From Dyadobacter fermentans (GTDB lineage: Bacteria > Bacteroidota > Bacteroidia > Cytophagales > Spirosomataceae), in contig NZ_JAHXBN010000006.1 in the NCBI RefSeq assembly GCF_019924045.1, positions 1-64,000 of the forward strand: a stretch of 64,000 nucleotides of DNA, given 5' to 3'. The stretch's first letter is position 1; each line of letters opens with the position of its first letter. This document shows, one piece after another, positions 35,515 through 44,630 of this stretch. The notes beneath the pieces are model-generated. The model did no database searches and had not been told where the DNA came from. It worked only from the letters and a program-made list of their open reading frames with translations. The position numbers and the translations under genes were made by a program.

Positions 35515-35643
35515 TTAAGCTTTTGCTACCGGCGCAGGCTGGGTTTTCTGTACCGATCCGTATGCAGGGCAGGCATGTTTGGTGCAAGATGATGCCACCG
35601 CCAATGTTCCGCAAACAGCCAGGAGAAGTAAGATCTTTTTCAT
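35515..35643 (-). CDS. 42-residue lipoprotein
   Basis: Read on the minus strand from an ATG at 35643, this frame gives a short lipoprotein. It starts MKKILLLLAVCGTLAVAS and continues SCTKHACPAYGS, ending in a Lys/Pro/Ala tail (TQPAPVAKA). The lipobox VASSC makes Cys20 the lipidated residue. The mature peptide is only about 23 residues with a second Cys in HACPAYG. Peptides with a C-P-A-Y motif are common in Bacteroidota genomes as tiny, uncharacterised lipoproteins. It is too short for usual gene calling. Confidence 0.7.
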   Translation of the reverse strand: MKKILLLLAVCGTLAVASSCTKHACPAYGSVQKTQPAPVAKA

Positions 35644-35687
35644 TTTCCAGTTCGTATAAGTTTTTGTCACTACAAAAATATCAAATT

Positions 35688-35743
35688 AAGTTCTTTGGAT
35701 GAGCGTTTTAGCCTAACTAATAACGAACTCATCCAAAGAACTT
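35688..35743 (-). terminator. Long hairpin between arginine decarboxylase and the small lipoprotein
   Basis: AAGTTCTTTGGATGAG at 35688-35703 is perfectly inverted at 35728-35743 around a 24-base loop. On the minus strand it lies 11 bases after the decarboxylase stop and is followed by an AT-rich run (TTAATTTGATATTTTT). The latter also looks like a -7 box for the small lipoprotein. Confidence 0.55.
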
Positions 35744-35754
35744 TATATACGGTA

Positions 35755-37248
35755 TCAGATTTTTGTTTCTGCCAGCTCCTCTATGGGCTCCACCGTTTTG
35801 GTATCCTTCTGCGGCTGACGGTCCTGCGGGGCACGGTCCTGAGGGCCGAATGGCTCTTCTCTGAAACCTAACACCCTCAACATCGAGTCGCTGTTTTGTT
35901 CCTCGGCAAAAACGCGGGTCGTCAAACGGCCTTCCTCGTCACGATCGATCAGCACGTGCTTCGGCGCAGGGATCAGGCAGTGCTGAATGCCGCCATAACC
36001 GCCGAGTGACTCCTGATAAGCTCCGGTATGGAAGAAACCGATGTATTGCGGCTCGTTATCTTCAAAAATAGGCATGTACAAATCTGCGCTGTGCATTTCA
36101 CTGTTATAGAAATCCTGCGAATCGCACGTCAATCCACCAAGATTTACCTTTTGATAAGGATTATCCCAGTTATTAATCGGCAGCATAATGTACTTCTGGT
36201 TCATGCCCCACGAATCGGGAAGCTGGGTAATGAACGATCCGTTGATCATATACCAAAGCTCCTTGTCGTTTTGCAGCTTTTTATCAATGATTTCATAAAT
36301 CACCGCGCCACTCTCTCCCACTGTGTAGCTTCCGAACTCCGTGAAAATGTGCGGAACAGGAACATTGTTCTTGTTGCAGATCCACTGGATGTTCTCGATG
36401 ATCTCGTCGATCATCTGCTGGTAATCATAGTTCGATTGCAGCGAAGTCTGGATCGGAAGGCCGCCGCCGATGTCGATCGAATCGAGATCCGGGCAGATCT
36501 TCTTCATTTCGCAGTATTTGAACATGAAGCGGGTCAATTCACTCCAATAGTAGGCACTGTCTTTGATGCCAGTATTAATGAAGAAGTGCAGCATTTTGAG
36601 CTTGAAACGAGGGTTTGGCTCGATCTTCTCCTTATACAGCTGCTGTACATCATTATAACGGATCCCCAGACGTGAGGTATAAAATGCAAAGTTCGGTTCC
36701 TCGTCCGTTGCAATGCGCATCCCGAAATGCACCGAGTCGGCCGTCACCTGCTGCTCGTACGATTCGATTTCTTTGAGGTTATCCAGAATAGGCACCACGT
36801 TGAAACCTTCGTTGATCAGCTCGCTCAGGTATTGCGTGTAGCGCGGCAGCTTGTAACCATTCGCCAGAATGTACGTACTCTTATTGACCTTGCCACGACG
36901 GTAAAGCTCCCGGATAATGGGGATATCGAAAGCGGAAGACGTCTCGATATGGATGTTATGCTTCAGTGCCTCTTCCAGCACGAAGCTGAAATGCGACGAT
37001 TTCGTGCAGTAACAATAGGTATAAGTGCCTTTGTAATTATGTCTTTTGAAGGCATTCCGGAAGAACATGTTGGCATTCTCGATGTGTTCTCCGATCTTGG
37101 GCAGATAATTGATCTTTAACGGCGTACCATGTTCCTTGATGATATCCATCAGAGGTACATTGTTGAACAGCAATTCATTATTATCAACGTTGAACTCCAT
37201 GGTGGGAAACTCGAACGTCTGCTGAATCAGGTCAATGTAGCTTTTCAT
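35755..37248 (-). CDS. speA: Arginine decarboxylase (Bacteroidota type, Orn/DAP/Arg decarboxylase 2 fold)
   Basis: This about 497-residue PLP enzyme makes agmatine from arginine, the first step to polyamines. The PLP lysine is near residue 86 in YTYCYCTKSSHFSF. The glycine-rich phosphate site is in SIDIGGGLPIQTS near 256. LGGLTCDSQDFYNS near 375 carries the active-site Cys-Asp. The longest frame starts at 37347, but MKSYIDLIQQTFEF at 37248 matches the family start. The C-terminus carries the repeat GPQDRAPQDRQPQKD, written by 15-bp units related to those in the M28 peptidase gene at 1763-1807. The call to arginine rather than ornithine decarboxylase rests on overall resemblance. Confidence 0.9.
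   Translation of the reverse strand: MKSYIDLIQQTFEFPTMEFNVDNNELLFNNVPLMDIIKEHGTPLKINYLPKIGEHIENANMFFRNAFKRHNYKGTYTYCYCTKSSHFSFVLEEALKHNIHIETSSAFDIPIIRELYRRGKVNKSTYILANGYKLPRYTQYLSELINEGFNVVPILDNLKEIESYEQQVTADSVHFGMRIATDEEPNFAFYTSRLGIRYNDVQQLYKEKIEPNPRFKLKMLHFFINTGIKDSAYYWSELTRFMFKYCEMKKICPDLDSIDIGGGLPIQTSLQSNYDYQQMIDEIIENIQWICNKNNVPVPHIFTEFGSYTVGESGAVIYEIIDKKLQNDKELWYMINGSFITQLPDSWGMNQKYIMLPINNWDNPYQKVNLGGLTCDSQDFYNSEMHSADLYMPIFEDNEPQYIGFFHTGAYQESLGGYGGIQHCLIPAPKHVLIDRDEEGRLTTRVFAEEQNSDSMLRVLGFREEPFGPQDRAPQDRQPQKDTKTVEPIEELAETKI
35806..35850. repeat. 15-bp coding repeat (PQDRx) in the arginine decarboxylase gene
   Basis: Three 15-bp units lie at 35806-35820, 35821-35835 and 35836-35850, the middle one opening GTCCTGCGG exactly as in the M28 gene. 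They encode PQDRA-PQDRQ near the C-terminus. Confidence 0.75.
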
Positions 37249-37799
37249 TGATTTGTTTGTCGCGATGGCAATTAGTGAATTGGGTGTTAAAAAATAGGAA
37301 CGAAAATGACCCGAAAATTGGGCAGAATATGTGTCATTTCCAAACACGGATCACTGTCAAATCATTCCCATTGAAAGGCAATTTATCGCTCTATTTGCCA
37401 AGTTCATACCTGAAATTACCCGCTTAATAATTTTTTAATTGACGAACCGGCCCCATGCTACCTATTTTCAGGCCGGAAATTCCGGAATCACCTCCAAGTT
37501 TTCCACTTCCCGACTCATTCACAGCGTTTTATATCAGACTATTTATTCTAAATATAATCCTATTTAAAATTTATACATTTCTCAACAGCTAAAAACCATT
37601 TCTATGATCTCCCTCAAAATGGCCGCGCTTTGCAAACGGCCTAAACACCGTCAAAACCGCTAATTATCAGCGTTTAAAGGCTTTCACCAGCTCGCCTTGT
37701 GCCCTATTTGCCAACAATTGACTACTAATGCGCAGAAAACTTTAAACATTCTCAGAGTTTTCTTAGTTTTTGTCATTCGAAAATTTCAAATTTGTCGCT
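37249..37799. other. AT-rich spacer, no gene seen
   Basis: This 550-base gap between the divergent arginine decarboxylase and TetR genes has no convincing frame. It holds several AT-rich runs (37425-37440 and 37530-37580) and a weak GGCCG...CGGCC hairpin at 37621-37641. It must contain the promoters of both flanking units. Confidence 0.6.
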
Positions 37800-38441
37800 G
37801 TGAAAGAGCGAATTATCAAATCGGCACTGAACCTTTTCTGGCGTTACGGCATCCGTAGCGTCACGATGGACGACATTGCCCGCGACCTGGGGATTTCGAA
37901 GCGTACCATTTACCAGCATTACTCCGACAAGGAGGCCATTCTCGCCCTGGTGATACAGGAAGAGATCCGGACGCAGAAATGCGAAATGGAGAAACTGGAA
38001 GAGCTCGCCGAGAACCCGATCGAGGAAGTGATGTACGCCACGGTGCAAATGCAGGAAACGCTGGCCGACATGAATCCCACGCTTTTGTACGATCTGAAAA
38101 AGTACTATCCCAACGCCTGGGAGCTGTTTCAGACCTACAAGCACGAGTACATCATCCGTAATATCCGCGACAACCTGGTGAAAGGCATTGAAATGGGCCT
38201 CTACCGCGCTGATATCGACGTAGATGTGCTCTCGCTCCTGCGCGTGGAGCAAATCGTGCTCGCATTCGACCCGACGGTTTACCCCGCCAAGAAATTCAAT
38301 ATCATGCACGTGCAAACCCAGTTTCTCGGGCATTTTTTGAGGGGAATACTTTCGGAAAAGGGCTTTGAATACTACAACACCATAAAAGATAAACCAGCAA
38401 CTGAACTCAATATCCATGAAAAATGCCAGAACAATACGTAG
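37800..38441 (+). CDS. TetR/AcrR family regulator of the RND efflux operon
   Basis: This about 213-residue repressor has the helix-turn-helix ALNLFWRYGIRSVTMDDIAR followed by LGISKRTIYQHYSDKEAIL. The start is uncertain: a GTG at 37800 gives VKERIIKSAL, the usual TetR opening, while a TTG at 37770 would add ten residues. It overlaps the TolC gene by 26 bp and so is first in a four-gene efflux operon, which fits autorepression released by a drug or bile-like ligand. The C-terminal half is typical but not assignable to a ligand. Confidence 0.92.
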   Translation: MKERIIKSALNLFWRYGIRSVTMDDIARDLGISKRTIYQHYSDKEAILALVIQEEIRTQKCEMEKLEELAENPIEEVMYATVQMQETLADMNPTLLYDLKKYYPNAWELFQTYKHEYIIRNIRDNLVKGIEMGLYRADIDVDVLSLLRVEQIVLAFDPTVYPAKKFNIMHVQTQFLGHFLRGILSEKGFEYYNTIKDKPATELNIHEKCQNNT

Positions 38442-39777
38442 CACTTTGATGCTGCTCGCGGCACTGATCTATTTTGTACCACTTCATGCACAAACCGGCT
38501 ACTCATTAAAAGAAGCCGTCGATTACGCGATCAAGCACAATCTGAATGTCAAGAATGCACAGCTCGACGCCGTTTCGGCCGAGGCGCGCATTGGCGAAAT
38601 CCGTGCAGCCGGATTACCGCAGATTACCGGAGCCGTGTCATTGACCAACAACATTATTATTCCGAAATTTTTCTTCCCGGCTAAGACTTTCGATCCGACC
38701 GCACCCGACGATGCACCGCCTACGCCGGTTGAATTCGGTATTCCATGGCAGGGTTCGGCTTCTGCAACTTTGAACCAGCTGATTTTCAATGGGTCTTATT
38801 TTATTGGATTAAAAGCCGCAGCAACCTATCGCGAGCTGGCACAAAAAACCACTACTTCTTCCAAAGTGACGGTCGCCGAAGCGGTTACCAAGGCCTACTA
38901 CTCAGCTCAGGTTGCCGAAGAGCGCGCCAAACTGCTCGACCTGAACATCGCACGCGTGGACTCTTCTATGCGCGAGACGAAGGCGATGAATGCAAGCGGT
39001 TTTGTAGAACTCCTCGATGTAAACCGCCTCGAAGTACAGATCAACAACCTGCAAACCGAGCGCCAGAAGGTGCAGAACCTGATCGAGTTGAGCTATGCGT
39101 TGCTGCGTTTCCAGATGGGCATGCCGGCCAACGAGCCTATTAAGTTGACGGACGACATCAATGCAGTAAATGTGGCCGAGCTCCGGTCGGAGTCTTCGAG
39201 CCTGGATGTGAGCTATGAGAAACGAATCGAGTATTCTTTATTAAATACACAGGAAAAATTGGCTATGCTCGACCTGCGCAATGTGAGGAGCGGCTATTTG
39301 CCCAGCCTATCGGGTTCGCTTGGCTATGGTTATAATGCGGGTATGGACAAATTCTCCCAGCTGTTTACCAACCAGTGGTTCAATAATATGGTATTGACAG
39401 TAAACCTGAACATCCCGATTTTCGACGGTTTCACCAAGAAATACCAGATCAACCAGAAAAAGATCGCGATCGATAAGGTTAAGAACAACCAGACCCTGCT
39501 GAAACAGTCGATCGATCTGGAAAACAATCAGGCGAGTATTAATATCAAGAATGCATTTGCCACGCTGGAAACCCAGAAACGGAACCTGACGCTTGCCGAG
39601 GAGATTGTGCGCGTTTCGAAAATCAAATATAAAGAAGGGGTAGGCTCGAACATCGAGGTGGTCAATGCCGAATCTTCTTTGAAGGAAGCACAGACGAACT
39701 ACTTCACCGCGTTGTACGACCTGATGATCGCCAAAGTGGATCTCAGCAAGGCCAAAGGCGAGCTTTATTCCGAATAA
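38416..39777 (+). CDS. TolC-family outer membrane efflux protein
   Basis: This 453-residue protein forms the outer-membrane channel of the pump. Residues 1-25 are a signal peptide (ending HAQ). Two outer-membrane efflux repeats follow: TGYSLKEAVDYAIKHNLNV at the start of the first, and long coiled-coil helices such as KIKYKEGVGSNIEVVNAESS near 408. The start lies inside the TetR frame. The next gene begins 46 bases after its stop, and the trio TolC-MFP-RND is complete. Confidence 0.94.
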   Translation: MKNARTIRSTLMLLAALIYFVPLHAQTGYSLKEAVDYAIKHNLNVKNAQLDAVSAEARIGEIRAAGLPQITGAVSLTNNIIIPKFFFPAKTFDPTAPDDAPPTPVEFGIPWQGSASATLNQLIFNGSYFIGLKAAATYRELAQKTTTSSKVTVAEAVTKAYYSAQVAEERAKLLDLNIARVDSSMRETKAMNASGFVELLDVNRLEVQINNLQTERQKVQNLIELSYALLRFQMGMPANEPIKLTDDINAVNVAELRSESSSLDVSYEKRIEYSLLNTQEKLAMLDLRNVRSGYLPSLSGSLGYGYNAGMDKFSQLFTNQWFNNMVLTVNLNIPIFDGFTKKYQINQKKIAIDKVKNNQTLLKQSIDLENNQASINIKNAFATLETQKRNLTLAEEIVRVSKIKYKEGVGSNIEVVNAESSLKEAQTNYFTALYDLMIAKVDLSKAKGELYSE

Positions 39778-39823
39778 TACCATTAACACTTAACGAAATT
39801 TGAAACAGCTACTTACCAATACC

Positions 39824-40954
39824 ATGAAAAGCAATATTCTGATTATAACCGCTATTGCCACCATTCTGGCCTCCTGCTCTGCCAAGAAAGAAGGCCTGGA
39901 AGGTAAAAAAGAAGAACTTGCCGCGCTGAAAGCGGGGCAAGTTGAGACTGCCAAGAAGATCAAGGAGCTGGAAATCGAGATCGCCAAGCTGGATCCGAAG
40001 AAAACGACGGAAGCCAAGGTGAAGCCGGTTTCGATCACGACGTTGAATGCCGAGACGTTCAAGCACTATGTAGAGCTGCAAGGCACCGTCGACGCGAAAA
40101 ACAACGTAATGGTTACGCCCAAAACAGGCGGTGTGATCGTGGCAATGTATGTCAGGGAAGGTGACGCGGTGAAAGCAGGAAGCGTGATCGGGAAGATCGA
40201 CAACAGCATTCTGACCGAATCCATCGAGGAACTGAAAACTTCGCTGAGCCTCGCCAATACGCTTTACGAAAAGCAGAAAAATCTCTGGGACCAGAAGATC
40301 GGTACTGAGCTGCAATACCTGCAGGCGAAAAACAACAAGGAATCGCTCGAAAAGAAACTGGTCACACTGAATACCCAGCTTTCGCAGACGAATATCGTAT
40401 CGCCAATGGCAGGCGTGGTCGACCTTGTGAATGTTAAAGTAGGTGAAATGGCTTCTCCGGGTGTGGGCGTAGTACGTGTAGTGAACCTCGCCAACCTCAA
40501 AGTTTTGGCCAAAGTATCGGACGTTTATGCTGCCAGCGTGAAAAAAGGTGATGAAGTGATCGTCAAATTCCCGGATCTGAAAAAGGAATTCAAAGCGCGA
40601 ATCTCATTCGTAAGCACTGCAGTTGATCCATTGTCGAGAACATTCACCATTGAGGCCAACCTGCCTTCCGACCGCGACATCAAGCCCAATATGATGGCGC
40701 AGGTACAGATCAACGACGCTACCAGCAAAAATGCGTTGGCGATTGATCAGAACTACGTCCAGAGCACGGAGAAAGGAAATGTGGTGTATGTAGCTGTGAC
40801 CGAAGGCAACAAAAAAGTAGCCAAAGCGAAAGAAGTGAAGACCGGCCTGAGCTACAATGGCAAAGTCGAGATCCTTTCGGGCCTTTCGGCAGGAGATCAA
40901 CTGATTACCCTCGGTTACCAGGAAGTTTCCGACGGCCAGCCGATTAGCTACTAA
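39824..40954 (+). CDS. RND efflux periplasmic adaptor (membrane fusion protein), lipoprotein
   Basis: This about 376-residue adaptor links the inner-membrane pump to TolC. The lipobox ATILASC at residues 11-17 anchors it. A coiled coil near residues 20-55, a lipoyl-like domain (VMVTPKTGGVIVAMYVREGD) near 95, a hairpin helix and a second lipoyl half (NIVSPMAGVVDLVNVKVGE) near 190 are all visible. I chose the ATG at 39824, which gives a proper lipoprotein signal, over the in-frame TTG at 39800. A 120-base repeat-containing gap separates it from the pump gene. Confidence 0.94.
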   Translation: MKSNILIITAIATILASCSAKKEGLEGKKEELAALKAGQVETAKKIKELEIEIAKLDPKKTTEAKVKPVSITTLNAETFKHYVELQGTVDAKNNVMVTPKTGGVIVAMYVREGDAVKAGSVIGKIDNSILTESIEELKTSLSLANTLYEKQKNLWDQKIGTELQYLQAKNNKESLEKKLVTLNTQLSQTNIVSPMAGVVDLVNVKVGEMASPGVGVVRVVNLANLKVLAKVSDVYAASVKKGDEVIVKFPDLKKEFKARISFVSTAVDPLSRTFTIEANLPSDRDIKPNMMAQVQINDATSKNALAIDQNYVQSTEKGNVVYVAVTEGNKKVAKAKEVKTGLSYNGKVEILSGLSAGDQLITLGYQEVSDGQPISY

Positions 40955-41074
40955 TACGAATAAGAGTGACGGCCGTAAAAGGTCAGTAAGAGTCAGTGAG
41001 TCAGGTATTGTCCATTATTCGGTCAACCACTCATTCAATCATTCAGTCATTCACTCATTCTCTCATTCAACATT
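40955..41074. repeat. Spacer with GGTCA words and 8-bp CATTCA(N) tandem repeats
   Basis: Inside the efflux operon this gap has GGTCAGTAAGAGTCAGTGAG followed by CAGGTATTGTC (41002-41012), the same 11-mer as at 5879-5889. From about 41030 it has at least five 8-bp units of the form CATTCANT/CATTCTCT. It ends just before the RND ATG, so it lies in the translated message as an untranslated linker. Confidence 0.7.
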
Positions 41075-44000
41075 ATGAAATTTAGCGAATATAAAACCTT
41101 AGGCTTCACCAACTGGTGCGTAGAGAACAGGACGACGATCTACATCTTTACGTTCATCATCACGCTGGCGGGGTTCATGGTATACAATAACCTGCCGAAA
41201 GAGCAGTTCCCGGACATCAAAATCCCGCAGATCTACATTAATACGGTGTATTTCGGGACCGCGCCGGCCGATATCGAGAACACGATCAACAAGCCGATCG
41301 AGAAGCAGCTCAAATCCCTCAACGGGGTCAAGAAGATTAAGTCCAATGCATTGCAGGATGTTTCGGTAATCCTCGTAGAATTTACGCCGGATGTAGCTGT
41401 GGAAGTGGCTTTGCAAAGGGTGCGGGATGCCGTGGATAAAGCCAAAACCGACTTGCCCCAGAATCTCGACTCCGGCCCGACAGCCCAGGACGTGAACTTC
41501 TCGGAGTTCCCGATCATGAACGTCAACATAGCCGGTAACTATTCTTTGAAACAACTGAAAGAGTACGCCGAAGACTTGCAGGACGGAATCGAAGCATTAC
41601 CTGAAATCACCCGCGTTGATATCCTGGGTGCATTGAACCGCGAGATCCAGATCAACGTGAACCTGGACCGCATGAAATCGACGGGTTTGACATTCTACGA
41701 CGTTCAAACGGCGATCCAGAGTGAAAATATCAACGTTTCTGGTGGCGAACTGAATGTACAGGGCGTTCGTCGTACGCTGCGCGTGAAAGGCGAGTACACC
41801 AACGTGAACGACATGGCGAACATCCGCATCCGCACGTCAACGGGCGCAACCGTCCGCCTGGGCGACATCGCCGAAGTGGTCGATAGCTTTGAAGAACAAC
41901 AGGATTTCGCCCGTCTGGCCAACAAATCAGTAATTACGCTAAACGTGATCAAGCGTTCGGGAGAGAACCTGGTCGATGCTGCCGACAAAATTGAAAATGT
42001 CATCGCGGATTATAAAGAGAATCGCTTTCCTGCCGGTCTGGATATTAAAATTACCGCCGACCAGTCGATCCAGACCCGCGCCGACCTGCACGACCTGATC
42101 AACACCGTTGTACTTGGCTTCATTTTCGTGGTACTCGTACTGATGTTCTTCATGGGTGTGCGCGACGCGATTTTTGTCGGGCTCTCCGTACCGTTATCAG
42201 CGCTGGTAGCATTTGTATTAATGCCGATCATCGGCCCGATGGTAGGCACCGAATTTACATTGAACACCATCGTACTCTTCGCATTCCTGCTGGGTATCGG
42301 TCTGGTAGTGGATGACGCGATTGTAGTTATCGAGAATACACACCGCCTGTTCAACATGCATAAGGATTGGACGATTCAGCAGGCAGTGAAAGCGGCGGCC
42401 GGCGAAGTATTCATTCCCGTACTTTCCGGTACGCTTACAACCATCGCGCCGTTCTTCCCGTTGCTTTTCTGGTCCGGTATCGTCGGGGAATTCATGAAAT
42501 TCATGCCGCTCACGCTCATTATCACGCTGGGCGCATCGCTTTTTGTGGCTTATGTGATGAACCCGGTATTTGCGGTGTCGTTCATGGGCCGCCATGATGA
42601 TGAGAAAGAAGCGCATGACACCAGTTTCAAAGCGATCCGCCGACCGGTAATTATCCTTGCAGTAGCCGCAGCAATCGGCTATCTGATCGACCGCGGTGTG
42701 GGTAATTTCTTTGTATTTATATTGATACTCTGGATTTTCAACCACTATATTCTGACACCGCGCATTCTGGTCCCATTCCAGGACAACTTGCTTCCTGCAT
42801 TGAAAAACGGCTATCGCAAGCTCATCGACTGGCTGCTTAGAGGATGGCGTCCGGTGGTAGCGATTGTGGGTGTGTTCATCCTGTTGATTGCGACCTTTAT
42901 CATTACCGGCATCGCGCAACCCAAAGTGTTGTTCTTCCCCAGCGGAGATCCCGACTACGTGTATGTATATAACAAGTTACCCATCGGAACAGACGCGCGC
43001 GTAACCGACTCCGTAACCAAGATCATCGAAAAACGTGTTTTTGATGTTTTAGAAAAGGAAAAAGCCATGGATATGGTCAACTCGGTGATTGCCAACGTCG
43101 GCAAGAACGCGGGTGACCCATACAACCCGGACCGCTCGGCCACGCCGCACAAGTCGAAGGTGACCGTTGCATTTGTATATGGTACAGAGCGCGGCGGCAG
43201 ATCTTCCGAATTGATCCTGCGCAAAATCCGCGACGCCGTATCAGGCATTCCGGGCGCTGAAATCTCCGTAGAACGTGAAGCAGTTGGACCGCCGACCGGC
43301 AAACCTATCTCGATCGAAATTTCCGGTGATGAATTTGAAGTGCTTCAAAAACTGGAAAAAGATGTTCTGAAAAAAGTGCAGGATTCAGGTATTGAAGGTA
43401 TCGACCAGCTCCGCTCCGACCTTGTAACCAACAAGCCAGAGATCGTGATCGACATCGACCGCGAGAAGGCGCAACGTGAAGGTATCAGCTCGCAGCAGAT
43501 CGCCCTGGCAGTTCGTACGGCATTATTCGGTCTGGAAGTTTCGAAATTCCGGGATGACAAAGACGAATATCCGATCATGGTAAGATTGGAAAAAGACGAC
43601 CGCGAGCAGATCGAGAAGCTATTGAGCCTGAATGTGGTTTACCGCGACATGAATATGGGCGGTGCATTGCGCCAGGTACCGATTACTTCCGTTGCCAATA
43701 TCCACTATTCAACGACTTTCAGCCAGATCAACCGACAGGATCAGCGCCGTATCGTAACATTAGGCTCCGACGTATTGCCGGGCTACAATGCCAACGAGAT
43801 CGTGGCACAGATCCAGACGCTGATCCAGGATATGGAGGTGCCTAACGGCTATATTATTAAAATGGGTGGAGAGCAGGAAGAGCAGGCCGAATCCATGTCG
43901 TTCCTCGGAACTGCATTCGGTGCGGCGATCATGCTCATTTACCTGATCCTCGCGACGCAGTTCAACTCCGTGATCAAGCCGTTCATTATCTTCTTCACGA

Positions 44001-44506
44001 TCGTGTTATCGCTGATCGGGGTATTGCTGGGCTTTGTGATCTTCAACAAAGACTTCTCAATCATCATGTCCGGTGTGGGTATCATCGCGTTGGCTGGTAT
44101 TGTGGTGAAAAACGGTATTCTCCTCATCGAGTTCATCGAAGAGCTCCGCGGGCGTGGGTACCCGATGCGCGAGGCCATCATTGAAGGCGGCGCGATCCGT
44201 CTGACCCCGGTATTACTCACAGCTTCTGCGGCCGTACTTGGTCTCGTACCACTCGCATTGGGTATCACAGTCGATTTCGTCGGCCTCTTCCGCGATCTCG
44301 AACCTCACCTGATCGTCGGAGGCCCGAGCTCGGTGTTCTGGAACATCCTGGCCTGGACGATCATTTTCGGTCTGACATTCTCTACCCTATTGACGCTCAT
44401 CATGGTACCATGTATGTATTACGTCAACGAGCGCATCCGCGACAAATGGTTCCGGAAAGGCAAGGTGGATGTCGTGAACCCGAACTGGCAGAACGAAAGC
44501 ATCTAG
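41075..44506 (+). CDS. RND efflux permease (AcrB/HAE1-like family)
   Basis: This 1143-residue proton-driven pump has the usual 12 membrane helices and two large periplasmic loops. Motifs include FPDIKIPQIYINTVYFGTAP near residue 45, the helix-4 motif GIGLVVDDAIVVIENTHR near 408 with the proton-relay Asp pair, and VGIIALAGIVVKNGILLIE near 1004. It is about 100 residues longer than AcrB, partly through an insert near 510-570 with two extra hydrophobic stretches. It is last in the TetR-TolC-MFP-RND operon. The substrate cannot be read from sequence. Confidence 0.95.
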   Translation: MKFSEYKTLGFTNWCVENRTTIYIFTFIITLAGFMVYNNLPKEQFPDIKIPQIYINTVYFGTAPADIENTINKPIEKQLKSLNGVKKIKSNALQDVSVILVEFTPDVAVEVALQRVRDAVDKAKTDLPQNLDSGPTAQDVNFSEFPIMNVNIAGNYSLKQLKEYAEDLQDGIEALPEITRVDILGALNREIQINVNLDRMKSTGLTFYDVQTAIQSENINVSGGELNVQGVRRTLRVKGEYTNVNDMANIRIRTSTGATVRLGDIAEVVDSFEEQQDFARLANKSVITLNVIKRSGENLVDAADKIENVIADYKENRFPAGLDIKITADQSIQTRADLHDLINTVVLGFIFVVLVLMFFMGVRDAIFVGLSVPLSALVAFVLMPIIGPMVGTEFTLNTIVLFAFLLGIGLVVDDAIVVIENTHRLFNMHKDWTIQQAVKAAAGEVFIPVLSGTLTTIAPFFPLLFWSGIVGEFMKFMPLTLIITLGASLFVAYVMNPVFAVSFMGRHDDEKEAHDTSFKAIRRPVIILAVAAAIGYLIDRGVGNFFVFILILWIFNHYILTPRILVPFQDNLLPALKNGYRKLIDWLLRGWRPVVAIVGVFILLIATFIITGIAQPKVLFFPSGDPDYVYVYNKLPIGTDARVTDSVTKIIEKRVFDVLEKEKAMDMVNSVIANVGKNAGDPYNPDRSATPHKSKVTVAFVYGTERGGRSSELILRKIRDAVSGIPGAEISVEREAVGPPTGKPISIEISGDEFEVLQKLEKDVLKKVQDSGIEGIDQLRSDLVTNKPEIVIDIDREKAQREGISSQQIALAVRTALFGLEVSKFRDDKDEYPIMVRLEKDDREQIEKLLSLNVVYRDMNMGGALRQVPITSVANIHYSTTFSQINRQDQRRIVTLGSDVLPGYNANEIVAQIQTLIQDMEVPNGYIIKMGGEQEEQAESMSFLGTAFGAAIMLIYLILATQFNSVIKPFIIFFTIVLSLIGVLLGFVIFNKDFSIIMSGVGIIALAGIVVKNGILLIEFIEELRGRGYPMREAIIEGGAIRLTPVLLTASAAVLGLVPLALGITVDFVGLFRDLEPHLIVGGPSSVFWNILAWTIIFGLTFSTLLTLIMVPCMYYVNERIRDKWFRKGKVDVVNPNWQNESI

Positions 44507-44520
44507 TTAACCAGGCATTA

Positions 44521-44569
44521 ATTGTTCGTTTCAGGTTAAATCAATTTTTTTCAACCTGAAATGAACAAT
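44521..44569. promoter_or_regulatory. Long hairpin between the RND operon and tRNA-Pro
   Basis: ATTGTTCGTTTCAGGTT (44521-44537) pairs with 44553-44569 (one G-T) around a loop that holds a run of seven Ts. It lies 15 bases after the pump stop codon. The T run is in the loop rather than after the stem, so it is not a classic terminator, although it may still end or stabilise the message. Confidence 0.55.
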
Positions 44570-44584
44570 AATCCAAAACATTCT

Positions 44585-44592
44585 TAGATTTG
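44585..44592 (+). promoter_or_regulatory. -7 box (TAGATTTG) of the tRNA gene
   Basis: TAGATTTG fits TAnnTTTG exactly, 39 bases before the mature tRNA 5' end. Confidence 0.55.
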
Positions 44593-44630
44593 CAACCCCA
44601 AAGAGCAGCCGTAAGGCATTCTTAGAAGTT

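Noticed and set aside
37773..38444. Minus-strand frame of 223 codons
   Set aside because: It mirrors the TetR regulator gene, whose plus-strand product has clear helix-turn-helix motifs.
42218..42919. Minus-strand frame of 233 codons
   Set aside because: Antisense to the RND pump; no recognisable motif and an unlikely Asp/Arg/His-rich composition.
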